A stretch of 64,000 bases of DNA from Calliopum simillimum (GCA_951812925.1 OX638368.1:2666001-2730000); one strand, 5' to 3'; counted from the stretch's first letter, positions 12,580 to 23,004 are shown. The notes: generated by a model not told the origin, from the sequence alone. Numbers and translations: made by a program.

Positions 12580-13010
12580 TCAGTCAATATAACGCTCAGC
12601 GACGAAATTATGGATTTCGACAATAAAATGCTATGGATTTTTAACCTAGTTATAAATGTAATAAAACTATCCCACGAAATATATTTTGAACGAAAATACT
12701 CGCCAGGGACCTGAGTATTTGACTGGCCGCAACACAACTTGACTCAGAAAACTCGGCGTGTCGACTTAAATATCCACGAACCAAGGAGGCTGAGGTAAAA
12801 GTCGAGTAACATAGTTCAATAAATATTTTTTAATAAAATTGAATATTCATTTCAAAATTTGACAGTTACATTGAAAGACTATTAAAATGTACGTATACAC
12901 ACTTGAAAATCAGTTTTATTTACCAATAAAACATTAATTTCGGAAAAAAGACATGCCAGGAGGTTGAGGATTTGGCACTTTAAAGTTAAATTTTTGTATG
13001 AAATATTTAT
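12580..13010 (-). repeat. 'CAGCCTCC' interspersed repeat, distal half of a split copy
   Basis: Reverse-strand relative of 45490-46280. Shared blocks include 'CGACGAAATTATGGATTTC', 'GCCAGGGA.CC', 'TTGACTGGCCGCAACACAA' and 'GGAGGCTGAGGTAAAAGT'. Its collinear continuation is found at 15780-15970, so the two are halves of one copy separated by about 2.8 kb of later insertions. Confidence 0.7.
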
Positions 13011-13197
13011 TTATTTATTTAAATTTCATTTACTGAGCTGTAATGCCCTTATAAATTACAATAATGATTATTTTATATAATACAATTCAAAAATATAAAC
13101 ATTAAAACAAATGAGCTAGACCAAAAATTATACTTTCGTATAAAAACAGCTCACAAATAAGAGCAAGGTAACCGCCGGCTGGATCCGAAAGAAGTGG

Positions 13198-13590
13198 TTA
13201 CATAAAGGGTCCGCCAAATAACTTTTTTTTTTTTGAAAATTCTATAATTCTAAATTCTATAGCTTCGGCTGTGTGGCACGTAGCGCCGTCCTGTTGAAAC
13301 CAAATGTTGCCAATATCCTCCTCTTCAATTGTGAACAAAAATTCGTTCAACATGGCCCGATAACGATCGCCATTGACTGTAACGGCCACTCCTTGCTCAT
13401 TTTCGAATTATGCCTCTGGACCAAAAATCGCACCAAACAGTGACTCGTTTTGGGTGCAGCGGCTTTTCAATGTATGCGTGCGGGTTCTGTGCCCCAAATG
13501 CGACAATTTTTCTTGTTTACATACCCGCCAAGATCAAAATGAGCTTCTTCTGAAAAGATGATTTTTTTGGCAAAATCGGTATCTTCTGTA
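13198..13590 (-). pseudogene. IS630-like transposase fragment
   Basis: The frame at 13198-13389 gives VTVNGDRYRAMLNEF and IWFQQDGATCHTAEAIEF before running into terminal-repeat sequence (KKKKLFGGPFM is translated TIR). Upstream, 'KIIFSEEAHFDLGG' lies in another frame around 13500-13580. The order matches the middle of an IS630/mariner transposase. It lacks the N-terminal helix-turn-helix region and the final catalytic motif, so it is non-functional. Confidence 0.78.
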
Positions 13591-13763
13591 AGTCGATCGC
13601 AGGCCTACTAAGCGAAGCATTGTTCAAGCGTATACACAACCATATTCGTTCAGCGGAAGGATAAAACTAATTATCTGTCAAATCAGACATGAGCTAAATG
13701 TTACCATTCACGAAATAAGCACTAGTTGAAAAAAAAAAAACGTTAGATGGCGGACTCTTTACA
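13200..13763 (-). mobile_element. IS630/Tc1/mariner-superfamily element, internally deleted
   Basis: Inverted ends 'TAAAGGGTCCGCCAAATAAC' (left) and, as reverse complement, 'TAAAGAGTCCGCCATCTAAC' (right) are each followed inward by a run of T. Between them, the minus strand encodes a transposase piece: 'IIFSEEAHFDLGGYVNKKN', then 'VTVNGDRYRAML', then 'IWFQQDGATCHTA'. The last is the second catalytic Asp motif of a family common in insects. Frames are broken between blocks and the C-terminal part with the third acidic residue is missing. Confidence 0.8.
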
Positions 13764-14380
13764 CGGTGGTTCAAATAGTACCAGAACAAAGCATCATTGA
13801 AATATGCAATTTGAACAAATACTCGCAAGAGTTTCCTTAAATTGCTTTTCTAAACTCTTTGCCCAGGAACTATGGCACGGCAGAGAATGTTGCTCGCGAA
13901 CCACCCTAGCGCTAGAAGGACGCTATACATTGCAACCACTATCTCGACGAAAAGCACTGGAAGGAGCGCTATGGCCACAGCGTTAGATGAAACCCTTTGT
14001 GGAAGCTGGTATGATGAATTACCATCTAAATGAAATTAGTGGATGATGTAACGATGCGTGTCATAATAAGCGTATTTCCTGTAGGCTGCAGATGCTCAAA
14101 TTAAAAAGAACGCGTGCAATATGGACGCTCAGTTCTTATAGAAAATAGCAAAGTAGCACTGTGTGACAAGCAGCTGCAATCTTATAGAATGATGTTTTCC
14201 AAGTAATCTATAATTTTTTTATTAGTTTCATGAAATGATTACATTAAAAACCATGTTAAAGTCACTACAAGAGCGTCGAAATGGCTCTTGAAGCATGTAG
14301 TTAGTTCTATGATGACGCAGATGGAAAAATTCAAAATTTCTAGTTGGGCGATAAGGTACATTAAACGTAATCCACACTTA
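13764..14380. other. No recognised feature
   Basis: A locally GC-richer patch at 13.85-14.0 kb gives a 60-codon open frame without a domain I know. It may be a fragment of an unrecognised element inside the interrupted repeat copy. Confidence 0.35.
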
Positions 14381-15633
14381 AGGACCGTGCCATTATTTAT
14401 GAATACAGTAAAAATGCATTATATTTTAATAGTAATAAATTATAATTTATATTTACACGAATACTCTGATACATCAGATTCTTATGTCAACTTTCATTAA
14501 GTTATTTAATTAAATTTGCTGCCCTGAACCCATTTTTCTAACGTTTTTCTTTACGTCCTTCATTAAATTTTTTGCCAACCTTTCTCCACGCTTTCTGAAT
14601 CTGCGGGCCTACATGTTTGCTTTAAATCTCTTTTTATAATTGCCCAAAATCTTTCTATTGGACGAAGTTCTGGGCAGTTTGGTTAAGCTTTTCCTTTCCA
14701 TAATCAAGATTTTCACTATCGTCCCAATTTACCACGGAAGATGCATAGTGACAGGAAGCAAGGTCAGGCCAATAAAGTGGCTTATTAGAGTGCTCTTTAA
14801 TAAGCGGAAGCAGTCTCTTAAGACACTCCTTGAGGTATATTTCTTGGTTCATTGTTTTGTTTGTGACGAAAGGAGAAGAAACCTTACCGCACTGACAAAT
14901 TGCTTGCCAAACCATGAGATTTTTTCCAAATTTTTCGCATTGAATTGACTTATCGGCTGTAGTTACCTTCTCTTCTTTATTAACTGTAAAAAATTGGGGG
15001 CCTGGTAGGGTTTTGTAGTCCAATTTGACGTAAGTTTCATCATCCATTACAATGCATTCAAATTTTTTGTTTAAAATATGGCGATACAACTTACGGGCTC
15101 GTTGTTTTGCTCTTGCACTTTGAACTTTGCTTCTTTTAGGACATTTCTGCTTTTTATAGGTTCTAAAGTTGTTCCCCACCCTAACACGTTGGACAGTTGA
15201 AGACGAGGTACCACATTTTTTAGCGCAATCACGAACAGATTTTCTTTTTCTTTTGTAAAAACACTTATTATTCTTTGATCAATTTTTGATAATATTTTAG
15301 CTTTTTTTCGGCCTCTTCCTGGTAAATCATCAAGAGTATAATGCTCTGTAAGCCGCTTTATAGTTTTCTGAACCGCCCATACGCTAACGCCTTCTTCCTT
15401 GGCAATTTTTCTGTAAGACATTATTTTCTTACGCCATTTGCAAAGAATTGCCTCGCGTTGTTTTGGATTAAGTCCCTTCATTGCTAACGCCTCTGAAAAA
15501 TTTTCCAAACTAAATTAATTTTTCGAAACAACATAAATGTCATAGTTTATTGACATAAGTTGCTAAGACATTGCGCAATCAACGCCTGCTTTATAAGGTG
15601 TTTAAAATGTACTCATAAATAATGGCACGGTCC
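14381..15633 (-). mobile_element. Tc1/mariner-superfamily transposon with perfect TIRs
   Basis: The termini are perfect inverted repeats of about 22 bp beginning AGGACCGTGCCATTATTTAT, flanked on both sides by TA (14379-14380 and 15634-15635). The 1253-bp element carries one transposase gene on the minus strand. Unchanged termini with a frame-shifted coding region suggest moderate age. It sits inside an older 'CAGCCTCC' repeat copy. Confidence 0.92.
14560..15508 (-). pseudogene. Tc1/mariner-like transposase, frameshifted (DDE, about 36-37 residue spacing)
   Basis: The minus-strand gene starts at 15508. The N-terminus has a helix-turn-helix ('MSYRKIAKEEGVSVWAVQKT', then 'PGRGRKKAK', a GRPR-like hook). 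After a frameshift near 15180-15200, the second frame carries 'VMDDETYVKLDYK' with the first Asp, 'VWQAI' and 'WPDLASCHYA' with the second Asp. A further frameshift precedes 'NCPELRPIERFWAII' (about 14605-14670), which holds the catalytic Glu. The second Asp and Glu are about 36 codons apart across the frameshift, so it is DD36/37E-like. At least two frameshifts make it inactive. Confidence 0.88.
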
Positions 15634-15779
15634 TTAATAAGTATTCACTAATAATATTGCCTTTTATAAGCTTAAGTACAAAACATATGTTAAGCATGGT
15701 TCTCCGATTTTTTAGAGTATGTAAATTAATAAGCTTCAACCGATGTGTATAAGGGGGCAAATTGATACTAGGATCCCAT

Positions 15780-15970
15780 GGAAGATTTCTTAAAGCAAAT
15801 AAAAGAAACGGTTGGGGTTCAGCTAATTTTCAGTGTATTCCTAGAAACAATTTAGACGTTTAGTATTGATTATATATAAATCAATGAAATATTGTTACAA
15901 AAAATATGTAAAATTAGGTGAGTTGCCGAATATTTCCTCGTGAGAAAAATCACCCATATATTGTGTTGAA
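15780..15970 (-). repeat. 'CAGCCTCC' interspersed repeat, proximal half of a split copy
   Basis: The reverse complement matches 45490-45650: 'AATCAATGAAAT.TTGTTACA', 'AAAAAATATGTAAAT', 'GGTGAG..GC.GAATATT' and 'AATCACCCAT'. It continues the copy that begins at 12580. Confidence 0.7.
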
Positions 15971-16062
15971 TTCTTTTTTTTTTGGCAAAATAATTATGCC
16001 GACTAGTGTTGCGTAAAGCTTAAGTTTTCAGTAATTTATTGCTTAAGTTTGAGGAAATATGT

Positions 16063-16556
16063 GGTTACCGGACATAATCCCAACGGACATAATCCCCATT
16101 TTGGCCATGGGGGTTATGTCCGCAAATTTTTCGGACATAATCCCAATGGGGGTTATGTCCGAAAAATTTAATTAAGATTGAACAAAATTTTTGCAATAAT
16201 CCATTTAAAAAATTTATATAGTGTTGGATGTTATGGACTGATCCGCGGCCGAAGGCCGCCGCGAAGCCGGTGTTGGATTTTTGGGAGTTTTAAATCCTGA
16301 GCTGCGGCCGCAGGCCGCCCACTTACCCCTACTCTTATGAAAAATTACTGTGGCTAGCAAACTAGGTGTTGGATATATTAAAGACTGATTCGCGGCCGCT
16401 ATGGGGACTATGTCCGTTTTTTCCTGGGGATTATGTCCGAAACACTTGCGGACATAATCCCCATTAAAAAAATGGGGATTATGTCCGAATTACTCGCGTA
16501 CATAATCCCCATATCGTGAATGGGGATTATGTCCGTGGGGATTATGTCACGGCACC
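16063..16556. mobile_element. Probable Mutator-like MITE with a 9-bp target duplication
   Basis: The direct repeat GAAATATGT lies immediately outside both ends (16054-16062 and 16557-16565). The ends are inverted repeats of about 38 bp, 'GGTTACCGGACATAATCCC' against 'GGTGCCGTGACATAATCCCC', each followed by a second 'ACGGACATAATCCCCAT'. Eleven copies of GGACATAATCCCC in both orientations occur in two clusters. Between them are three 'GTGTTGGAT'-led units, each leading to a GC-rich 'GCGGCCGC'-type palindrome. No open frame. A 9-bp duplication with G-starting TIRs is the Mutator-like pattern; the family assignment is inferred. Confidence 0.82.
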
Positions 16557-16565
16557 GAAATATGT

Positions 16566-17950
16566 TACTACTTAGTACCTACCAAAATGAAACAACCAAT
16601 TCAATAAAAATTTTACAAAATTGGGCTAAAATGTATCAAAATTAAAACTGAAGCCATAAATAAACAATAAATACATATTAATGCTCGCGCTGTATTTGTA
16701 AGAATACACATGTATGTATGTAAAAAATGTGTAATTTTACACAATGCACACACACGCATACGCAATTATTGTACAATCCCAAAGAAATTAAAGAAAGTTG
16801 GTCCTAAATGTAAATGGGTTTCATCGCAGCTGCAATCAGTCAGAGTCAGTTCGCCCGCCTGTCCGTCCGTCCGTCTGTCTGTCTGCACTTTTGCTTTGCT
16901 TTGTGTTACATAAATGAAACAAATTTCAAAATTGGTTTATTTTTCTTTGTTGCTGTTGTTTAATTTTTCGTTAATTTTTGAAATCTTTTACACTAAACAG
17001 CAATAACGACGACAACAACAACAACAACCACAACCAAAAATCGCGCCAACTGCAAAAAACAAAAAAACAAAAAAAAAAAAAACATTTCTTAGCTGATTTT
17101 GAGAGTTGGCCATTAAAGAAAAAATAACAAAAATGACGTAGCCATAGCGTAGTGCGCGCTTGGTTTTACTTTTTGTTTTTAACTTGGGGATACCTCTTCG
17201 TCGGCGCCCCGCCTCCCTTGTGATCACGTTGTGGCGCTGCGCTGTTTGATGTTACATAATAGCAACGTGCGCGCTCTTACAACGGCAACAACAACGACCA
17301 TAGTCGCTTAGTTTACAGTTAAGTGTTTTTTCATCTTGTTGTTGTTGTTGTTATATCTACGTATCCATAAGATACTCGCTCGCTTAGCGCAGTCGTTGGC
17401 TTTGTATCTGCAACAGTTGGAAAGCAAAATCGGCGGCGCAAAAAAAAATCAGCTGTGGGTGCCCAACGTGAGCGAACAAGCGAGCGAGTTACGAACGAAG
17501 CAGCTACCGATCCACGTTGTTGGCTGTGTGCATGCTGCGCTCCATGTGTTTTGTTGTTGTTGTCGTTATTATTATTGGTAATGATTTTGGCGCTCAATTC
17601 GGCTCCGGTTGGAGCTGCACCGTTGCGCTCGTTTATTGTGACTTTTTTTTAATTTTTACGCTTTTAACGCTCGTTTTAAGTTTTTTTTTTCTTGCTTTAT
17701 TATGCAGAAATAATTTGTTAGTTGTTTTTGTTTACGGTTTATTTTTGTACATAACATACATACGACAAGAAAATGAGGTGAAACGAATTTTCGAAAATCA
17801 ATATTTCCGTCAAAAAATTAATGTCAGACACTTTCAAAATATTCATGTCGCCGACTTGTGAAATGTCAAACAATTTGATTGTTTCATACCTATACCTATA
17901 AAAGCTGCAAAAAATAACCTGCCTGGTCTCAATTCATAATCTGAATGTCC
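16566..17950. other. GC-richer, CpG-containing non-coding stretch
   Basis: From about 16.8 to 17.65 kb the DNA is richer in GC and CpG ('GTGCGCGC', 'GAGCGAACAAGCGAGCGAG', 'CGGCGGCGC') with CAACAACAA runs. It looks like unique sequence, possibly a promoter or enhancer, not a transposon. Overlapping small open frames on both strands are low-complexity readings. I cannot assign it to a gene. Confidence 0.35.
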
Positions 17951-17952
17951 TA

Positions 17953-18352
17953 GGCCCGTATTCACAGTCATTAATTAACCAATTAGTTGACTAAAATGGT
18001 GACAAGGTTTAACTAAGGTTTCAGTGTGTTTTGATTAACTAAAACAATAAATAAAAAAAAGTATGGCAGAACGGGATAAATTTCTGGAAAATGCACGCGC
18101 AGCAAATTTTTTTGATGAAGAAGTGAATTTTCTGATCAAATTAATAAAAGGGCACAAAAATATAATTGAGCGCGAAAAAACCGACACTGTTACGGCTCGT
18201 GAAAAAAATGATACTTGGCTACGCGTGGCTGTTCACAAGTTGTTAGTTAACAAATGAAATTAGAGCAAATGTTTAACAAATGACTGAAAATAAAATGTTG
18301 TTGGTTAAACCCTAGTCATTAGTTAACTAATGAATGACTGTGAATCCGGGCC
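17953..18352. mobile_element. PIF/Harbinger-like MITE with captured Myb/SANT-like ORF
   Basis: The ends are inverted repeats, 'GGCCCGTATTCACAGTCATT' against 'GGCCCGGATTCACAGTCATT', followed inward by a TTAGTTAACTAA-type palindromic block. Flanks are CTA and TTA, compatible with a diverged 3-bp YTA duplication, as in PIF/Harbinger elements. Inside is a 64-codon frame with a Myb/SANT-like region, which is the second protein such elements encode. Confidence 0.75.
18063..18257 (+). pseudogene. Myb/SANT-like DNA-binding domain fragment
   Basis: This 64-residue frame begins MAERDKFLENARAANFF and continues 'DEEVNFLIKLIKGHKNIIE', 'KTDTVTAREKNDTWLRVAVH'. The spaced aromatic and acidic residues (FF..EE..FL..LI, then K-T-D...K-N-D-T-W) follow the Myb/SANT-like regulator that accompanies PIF/Harbinger transposases and its domesticated relatives. 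Only the start of the domain is present, then the frame runs into terminal repeat sequence. It is likely a remnant of the parental element's gene. Confidence 0.62.
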
Positions 18353-18934
18353 TTATAGCTAAAATTTTGGAAGTTTTATCCGGCATCTAACAAAAATTTC
18401 AACTTTATCGCAAGTTTTTTTTGTTAGTAATACTCCAGGCATATTAGCATTTCAAATTGCAATAATTGGCGGAAAACGAAAAATTGCTACAGGTTTTAGA
18501 TACACCATTGCAAATAAAATATCAAAAGTCTCCATTGTTCCCAAGTTCGCTAAAAAAGTTATTCAAAGTCAAAGGTCAAAACAATCAGTTTTTTTGTAAA
18601 TATCTCACTAACGTTTACTTTTAATGAAAGATGTTTACAAAACTTATTATAAAAAAGGCACACAAATTGCTGTCGTACGACTTATATTTTAGAAGATACA
18701 CTACTATACACGGCATAATTATTTTGACAAAAAAAATTGAACAAATTTTAGAATCTTATACGATATACATTGACATATCCATGGATGTTTTAATCTATAA
18801 ATAACATAAATTTTTATTTATTCACTCTTTAATAAAAAAAATAATCGCGCCAAATGTGAAAATATAGGGTGGCATAAGTATTTTGACATCATCTTCGCCA
18901 TATGCACACTTAATTAGCTTATGTGCCTTTTTAT
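18353..18934. other. AT-rich stretch with a short direct repeat
   Basis: 'GGCATAATTATTTTGACA' near 18710 and 'GGCATAAGTATTTTGACA' near 18872 are direct repeats that could be subterminal repeats of a Tc1-type relic. I see no open frame or paired terminus. Confidence 0.3.
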
Positions 18935-19594
18935 ACCCTACACCCAGGGTATATTCGCTTTGTCCTTCCGTTTGTAACGCAGAGAAGGAGGCGTGGCAGG
19001 TATGGAAAAGTATATATATTCTTGATCAGCGTCACCTCCTGAGTCGATATAGCCATGTCCGTCTGTCTGTCTGGCTGGCTGGATGGCTGGCAGACTGGCT
19101 GGCTGGCTGTGGAAATACATTTTTTGGGAAAACTGAGCAACATAATTCAATGAAATATGGTATTCTGTCTCCATCGTAAAAGTTAGCGAAATCGGTCAAC
19201 AGACACGCCTACCGCCAATACAAAAAATATATTCCAAATGCAAAAATAAGAGCATTATTTGCAATAACAGAAGCAAAATACACATAAATACTAAGAATAG
19301 TAAGTACAAGCTCTGAGCAAAAACTAGGCGAATTCCGACTAGAGGGCGTGGCCCCTCCCAATTAAACAAAAGTTTTAAAATTATATAATGAAAGTGTTTT
19401 TTGAGATAATCCAACCAAATTTCACTCAAACACGAAGAACATTAATTGTAAGCTCTGAGCTTAAAGTAGGCGAACTAGGATTAGAGGGCGTGGCACCTCC
19501 CATATAAACGAAAGTTTCAAAATGCTATTCTGAAAGATTTTTTTAAGAAACCTAACCGAATTTTACTTTGTTCTTATACTCTCCTAATAATATA

Positions 19595-20908
19595 CAGGGT
19601 AGCTGATTCGAAGTGTTGCCAGTTCAAAAGACTATATTTTTAGTTTCCATGCACAGATTTTATTGATCAAACGCTATAATTGTTGGAAAATGTTCAAATT
19701 TTAAGAATCTACTTGAGATTTTCGATATGGCCACCTTTGGCCTTAACTATGGCCCGTAGACGGTCGAAGAACGAGTCGCATGCTGCACGAATTTGATTTT
19801 GTGGAAGTTTGCGCCATTCTCGTTGAAGGGCCACTTTTAGCGCATCAACGCTCTGGTATTTTTTAGTCAAGACCTTCCTGTCCAACATACCCCAGATTGA
19901 GAAATCCAGCGGATTCGCATCAGGCGAATTTGAGAGCCATTGTTGAGCAGAAATGAAGCTAGGAACGTTTTTTTCTAACCATTCTTGATTCACACGAGCT
20001 TTGTGTGACGGTGCCGAGTCTTGTTGGAATGTCCATGGCTTGCGACCGAAATGTTTGCGGGCCCACGGTAGTAAAGCACCCTCCAACACTGATTCACGAT
20101 ACACCTGGGCGTTTACTTTGACGCCAGCGGCCAAAAACACGAGTGGTGAGCGCCCATCAGCAGTCACTGCAGCCCAAACCATCACATGCGGTGGTGCCTG
20201 CGTCCTGGTGGCCAAACGAACATTTAAATTTTCGTAGGACCTCTCTGTCAAGTAAACCCGATCATTTTGTTTGTTTACATATTGCTGGATACAGTAATTT
20301 TTCTCATCAGAGAAGACAATTTGTGACAGAGTTCCGGCGGCGTGCAAGCGCAACAACTCCTTGGCTCTATCGAGCCTAACTTTTTTTTTGAGCAGGAGTG
20401 AGATCATGCGCCTTTTGAAACTTGAGGGCCTTTAGTTCGAGCTTGTTTGACAATATGTGTTGCATTCGTTCACGCGATATTTTCAGCTCGGCAGCCATTT
20501 GTCTGCCACTGCGTCTCGGATTTCGCTCAATTCTGGTCTTCACCTTTCGACCCATTTCTGGTGATGTTGCAGTTATTTTCCGACCACCACCATGTCGTTT
20601 GGCAACGCTGCCGGTACCATTGTAACGAGTTATGGTCCGATACACAAACATTTTATTCACTTTTAAATGTTTCAGCTCACGAACAATTGCTGGTTGCGAT
20701 TTTCCAGCCAAATAAAGAGCAATCACACTATTACGTTTGAATTCCATTTCGAAAATTTTTTATTTTCAATAAATTGACGCGCAAATGCTTTTGGTTACTT
20801 GTTGACAATAGAATGAACTAACATCATGCCAATTTTTAGACAGCTGTCATGTTCCATCTGTCAGATAGGTCTATCTGAAGTTGGTAACAGTTCGAATCAG
20901 CCACCCTG
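19595..20908 (-). mobile_element. maT-like mariner element (DD37D), nearly intact
   Basis: CAGGGTAGCTGATTCGAA at the left is matched by CAGGGTGGCTGATTCGAA as reverse complement at the right (about 28 bp with a few mismatches). TA flanks both ends. Deleting the element and one TA gives 'TAATAATATACTTGAAATG', which is exactly the sequence of an uninterrupted sister repeat near 57815. So the insertion boundaries are certain. It encodes one transposase on the minus strand. Confidence 0.95.
19709..20747 (-). pseudogene. maT-family transposase, single frameshift
   Basis: The gene starts at 20747 with MEFKRNSVIALYLAGKSQ, then a helix-turn-helix ('PAIVRELKHLKVNKMFVYRT'), a 'KRHGGGRK' hook and a second DNA-binding part. 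The catalytic core has 'IVFSDEKNY' (first Asp), 'VMVWAAV', 'FQQDSAPSHKA' (second Asp) and 'SPDANPLDFSIW' (third Asp). The second and third Asp are separated by 37 residues, the maT spacing. The only defect visible is a frame change at a run of nine T (20381-20389). Joined, the two frames give about 344 residues, full length for the family, with no other stop. Confidence 0.9.
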
Positions 20909-20996
20909 TACTTGAAATGCAGTGTAGGGTATTTAGTTTTTGGCCAGGCCAAAGATACTACCCTTACAAGTTTATAGTCAATTTTATGAACTATGA

Positions 20997-21555
20997 TTGT
21001 CGACCTAAATTTTTCGGCGTTAGGAAATAACGCCCAAAAAAAAAAAAAAAAAGTCGAAATAACGCCCAAACTATTTTCATATAAATTTCGGGTCGTTAGG
21101 CAACAACGCTCAATAAAAATAACCAAATAAAGCCCAAAAAATCAAATGACGTTAAAAAAATAAAAACAAAATCACGGAAAAAACTAAACCGTAAAAATTC
21201 GTTGAAAACCACTGTATTTTTTACTGATTTTTTGAGTAACTGTGCGCCCGTAAAGAAAAACCGTATTTTTTACTGATTATTATCACTTTGTGCCATTTGA
21301 AAATCAATTTTTCCGGATCAAAACTTGGGCGTTATTTCGTTTTTTTTTTTTGGGCCTTATTTCGTAAAAATAACAATCGAATTAAAGCCTAAGTTCTGGG
21401 CGTTATTTAAAAGATAATTATCGCCCAAATTTAAATGAAAATGATTTAGGCGTTATTTTGTTTTTGTTTTGTGCTTTGTTTCATTGGGCCTTATTTCTTA
21501 ACTCCAAATTTGGGCGTAAATCTTTTGGAAATAACGCCAAAAAGTTGTCGATTTC
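20997..21555. repeat. 'GGGCGTTATTTC' repeat, locus 1
   Basis: Many copies of 'AAATAACGCCCAAA' and its reverse complement are scattered in both orientations, mixed with poly-A/T tracts. The ends show a weak inverted match, 'GTCGACCTAAATTTTTCGGCGTTA' against 'TCGACAACTTTTTGGCGTTA'. Loci 2 and 3 are at 24.8-25.3 kb and 52.9-53.0 kb. No open frame. Confidence 0.65.
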
Positions 21556-21559
21556 TAAT

Positions 21560-23000
21560 TCAAAATTTTTTCATCGTAATTTTTTGCACTGTGTAATTAA
21601 TAATAAAATTTAAATGTTAATTTTTCATAGGTTTCAAAATTAAAATCCTTCAATGACTTAGGTAAAAGCAGTTTGGCGTTAATAATCGTTATACATAAAA
21701 ATGAAAATAATTATATGTACCATACAAAAAATAAAAATGAAATACTTTTCTCAATGTCAATAAAAGTAGGCACGGCTAAGTGAAATCATTTTGCAGGCCT
21801 AACCAATTAAATTGTGTAACCTTCCGTTATTATAATTTTCCCATTGTAAAAGCCTTCACTTTCTCACTGTCAGTCACACACAATGACAGTTGGTTAAGTT
21901 CGACTGTGTGTGTTCTTTGTATGTGCGATGGGGAAGTGTGCAAGTGCGTGTGTGTGCGTTTATGTCAAAGGTCAAATAAAACAACACAAATTAAATTTTT
22001 ACACAGTCCACCACGTCCAATGTTTTGATTACTCTAATGACGAATGCCACCAAAGCGGTTGAGTTTGGAAGCGTTTGTTGTTTATGCGTCGTTTATTTGT
22101 TTGTAATTTTTGTTTTTCATAAAAAGAAATATCAAAGAATCTTTGACTTCATTGGTGGCATTTCATTATTTTATTATTATTTAACTACTGCCATTGTTTT
22201 GTACCTTCTGCTTGCTGTTGCTGCGGTGGGTCTAAATTTCCACTCTTTAGGGTCTTCTTTACCTGTCAATGTCAAAGTTGTTGTTATTGCTGTTTGTTCT
22301 TGTCTGCGGTAAATAACCAAATATCCTTAAGTTACCCGTACTACAGAAGGCACGCCATGCAGCAGAACAAATGCAGTGCCACCATATGAACGAACACACA
22401 CAGATGGATTTAGTTTTGTATCTTGTATCCGTTGGTTGAGGTCTCCGTCGTCATTGCGGCGTTTAGTGCCACACACATTGCAGCAAAATCACACCATCAG
22501 CACTCATATTTCGTTTCGACTTGTTTGGTATTCCTTAATTCTTCCATAGAACGGACAGAAGAAAATCAATGTTCATGTAAGTCTTAGTTGTTTGATGGCC
22601 TGGATAGAGACTTGATTTTAATTCTATATTCTCTGACACTGACACTTTGATACGTTCGTTGTTTCACTTCATTTGTTCGTTTTAATTCATCATTTATTTG
22701 CTATCTTTTTAAGCTGTTAGATTTATAAGAAATTTCGTATGGTATGGGTGTTGCCACTCAATTCTGAGTAACCACAATATTTTCCATGATCCGTTGAAGT
22801 CGATGTTTTGTCACGGAAACCCTGTAAGACCGGTAGAGACACTTGTCTCAATAGTCCCACCTTTTGTCTAGTTGCGACATTTCGGATTACACCTAAAACT
22901 AGAGTAAATTAACTAAAATTATCAATTGTAACAAAAATGGTCCAAATGTAATGCATAATCCGTCATTAGTACCAAAACTGTTTCAATTGTTTATCGATTG
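21560..23000. other. Non-coding stretch, no recognised gene
   Basis: Around 22.0-22.5 kb the sequence is less AT-biased and looks unique. Two frames of 82 and 95 codons there are hydrophobic, low-complexity readings without a domain signature, so I do not call them. Confidence 0.4.
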
Positions 23001-23004
23001 AATT

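Larger units (their letters stand above)
18936..21000 (+). repeat. DINE-1/Helentron-like repeat, interrupted by a maT element
   Basis: It starts with a hairpin 'ATACCCTACACCCAGGGTAT' and a conserved block ('CTTGATCAGCGTCACCTCC', 'GAGTCGATATAGCCATGTCC', GTCT/GGCT microsatellite). Then come ~142-bp direct units ('AACTAGGCGAATTC', 'GAGGGCGTGGC', 'ATAATCCAACCAAATTTCAC', 'AGCTCTGAGC'). It ends with 'TGTAGGGTATTTAGTTTTTGG' and 'ACTACCCTTAC'. A conserved 5' block, central tandem units and a short 3' hairpin-like end resemble DINE-1/Helentron non-autonomous elements; that label is inferred. A maT transposon occupies 19595-20908. Confidence 0.72.

Noticed and set aside
13741..13756. 'TTAGATGGCGGAC' as a second CTCF-like site
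   Set aside because: It is part of the terminal inverted repeat of the IS630-like element and matches the motif only at the core.
17336..17861. Overlapping frames on both strands at 17.3-17.9 kb
   Set aside because: Low-complexity GTT/AAC readings with no domain. A real exon would not be open in several frames at once.
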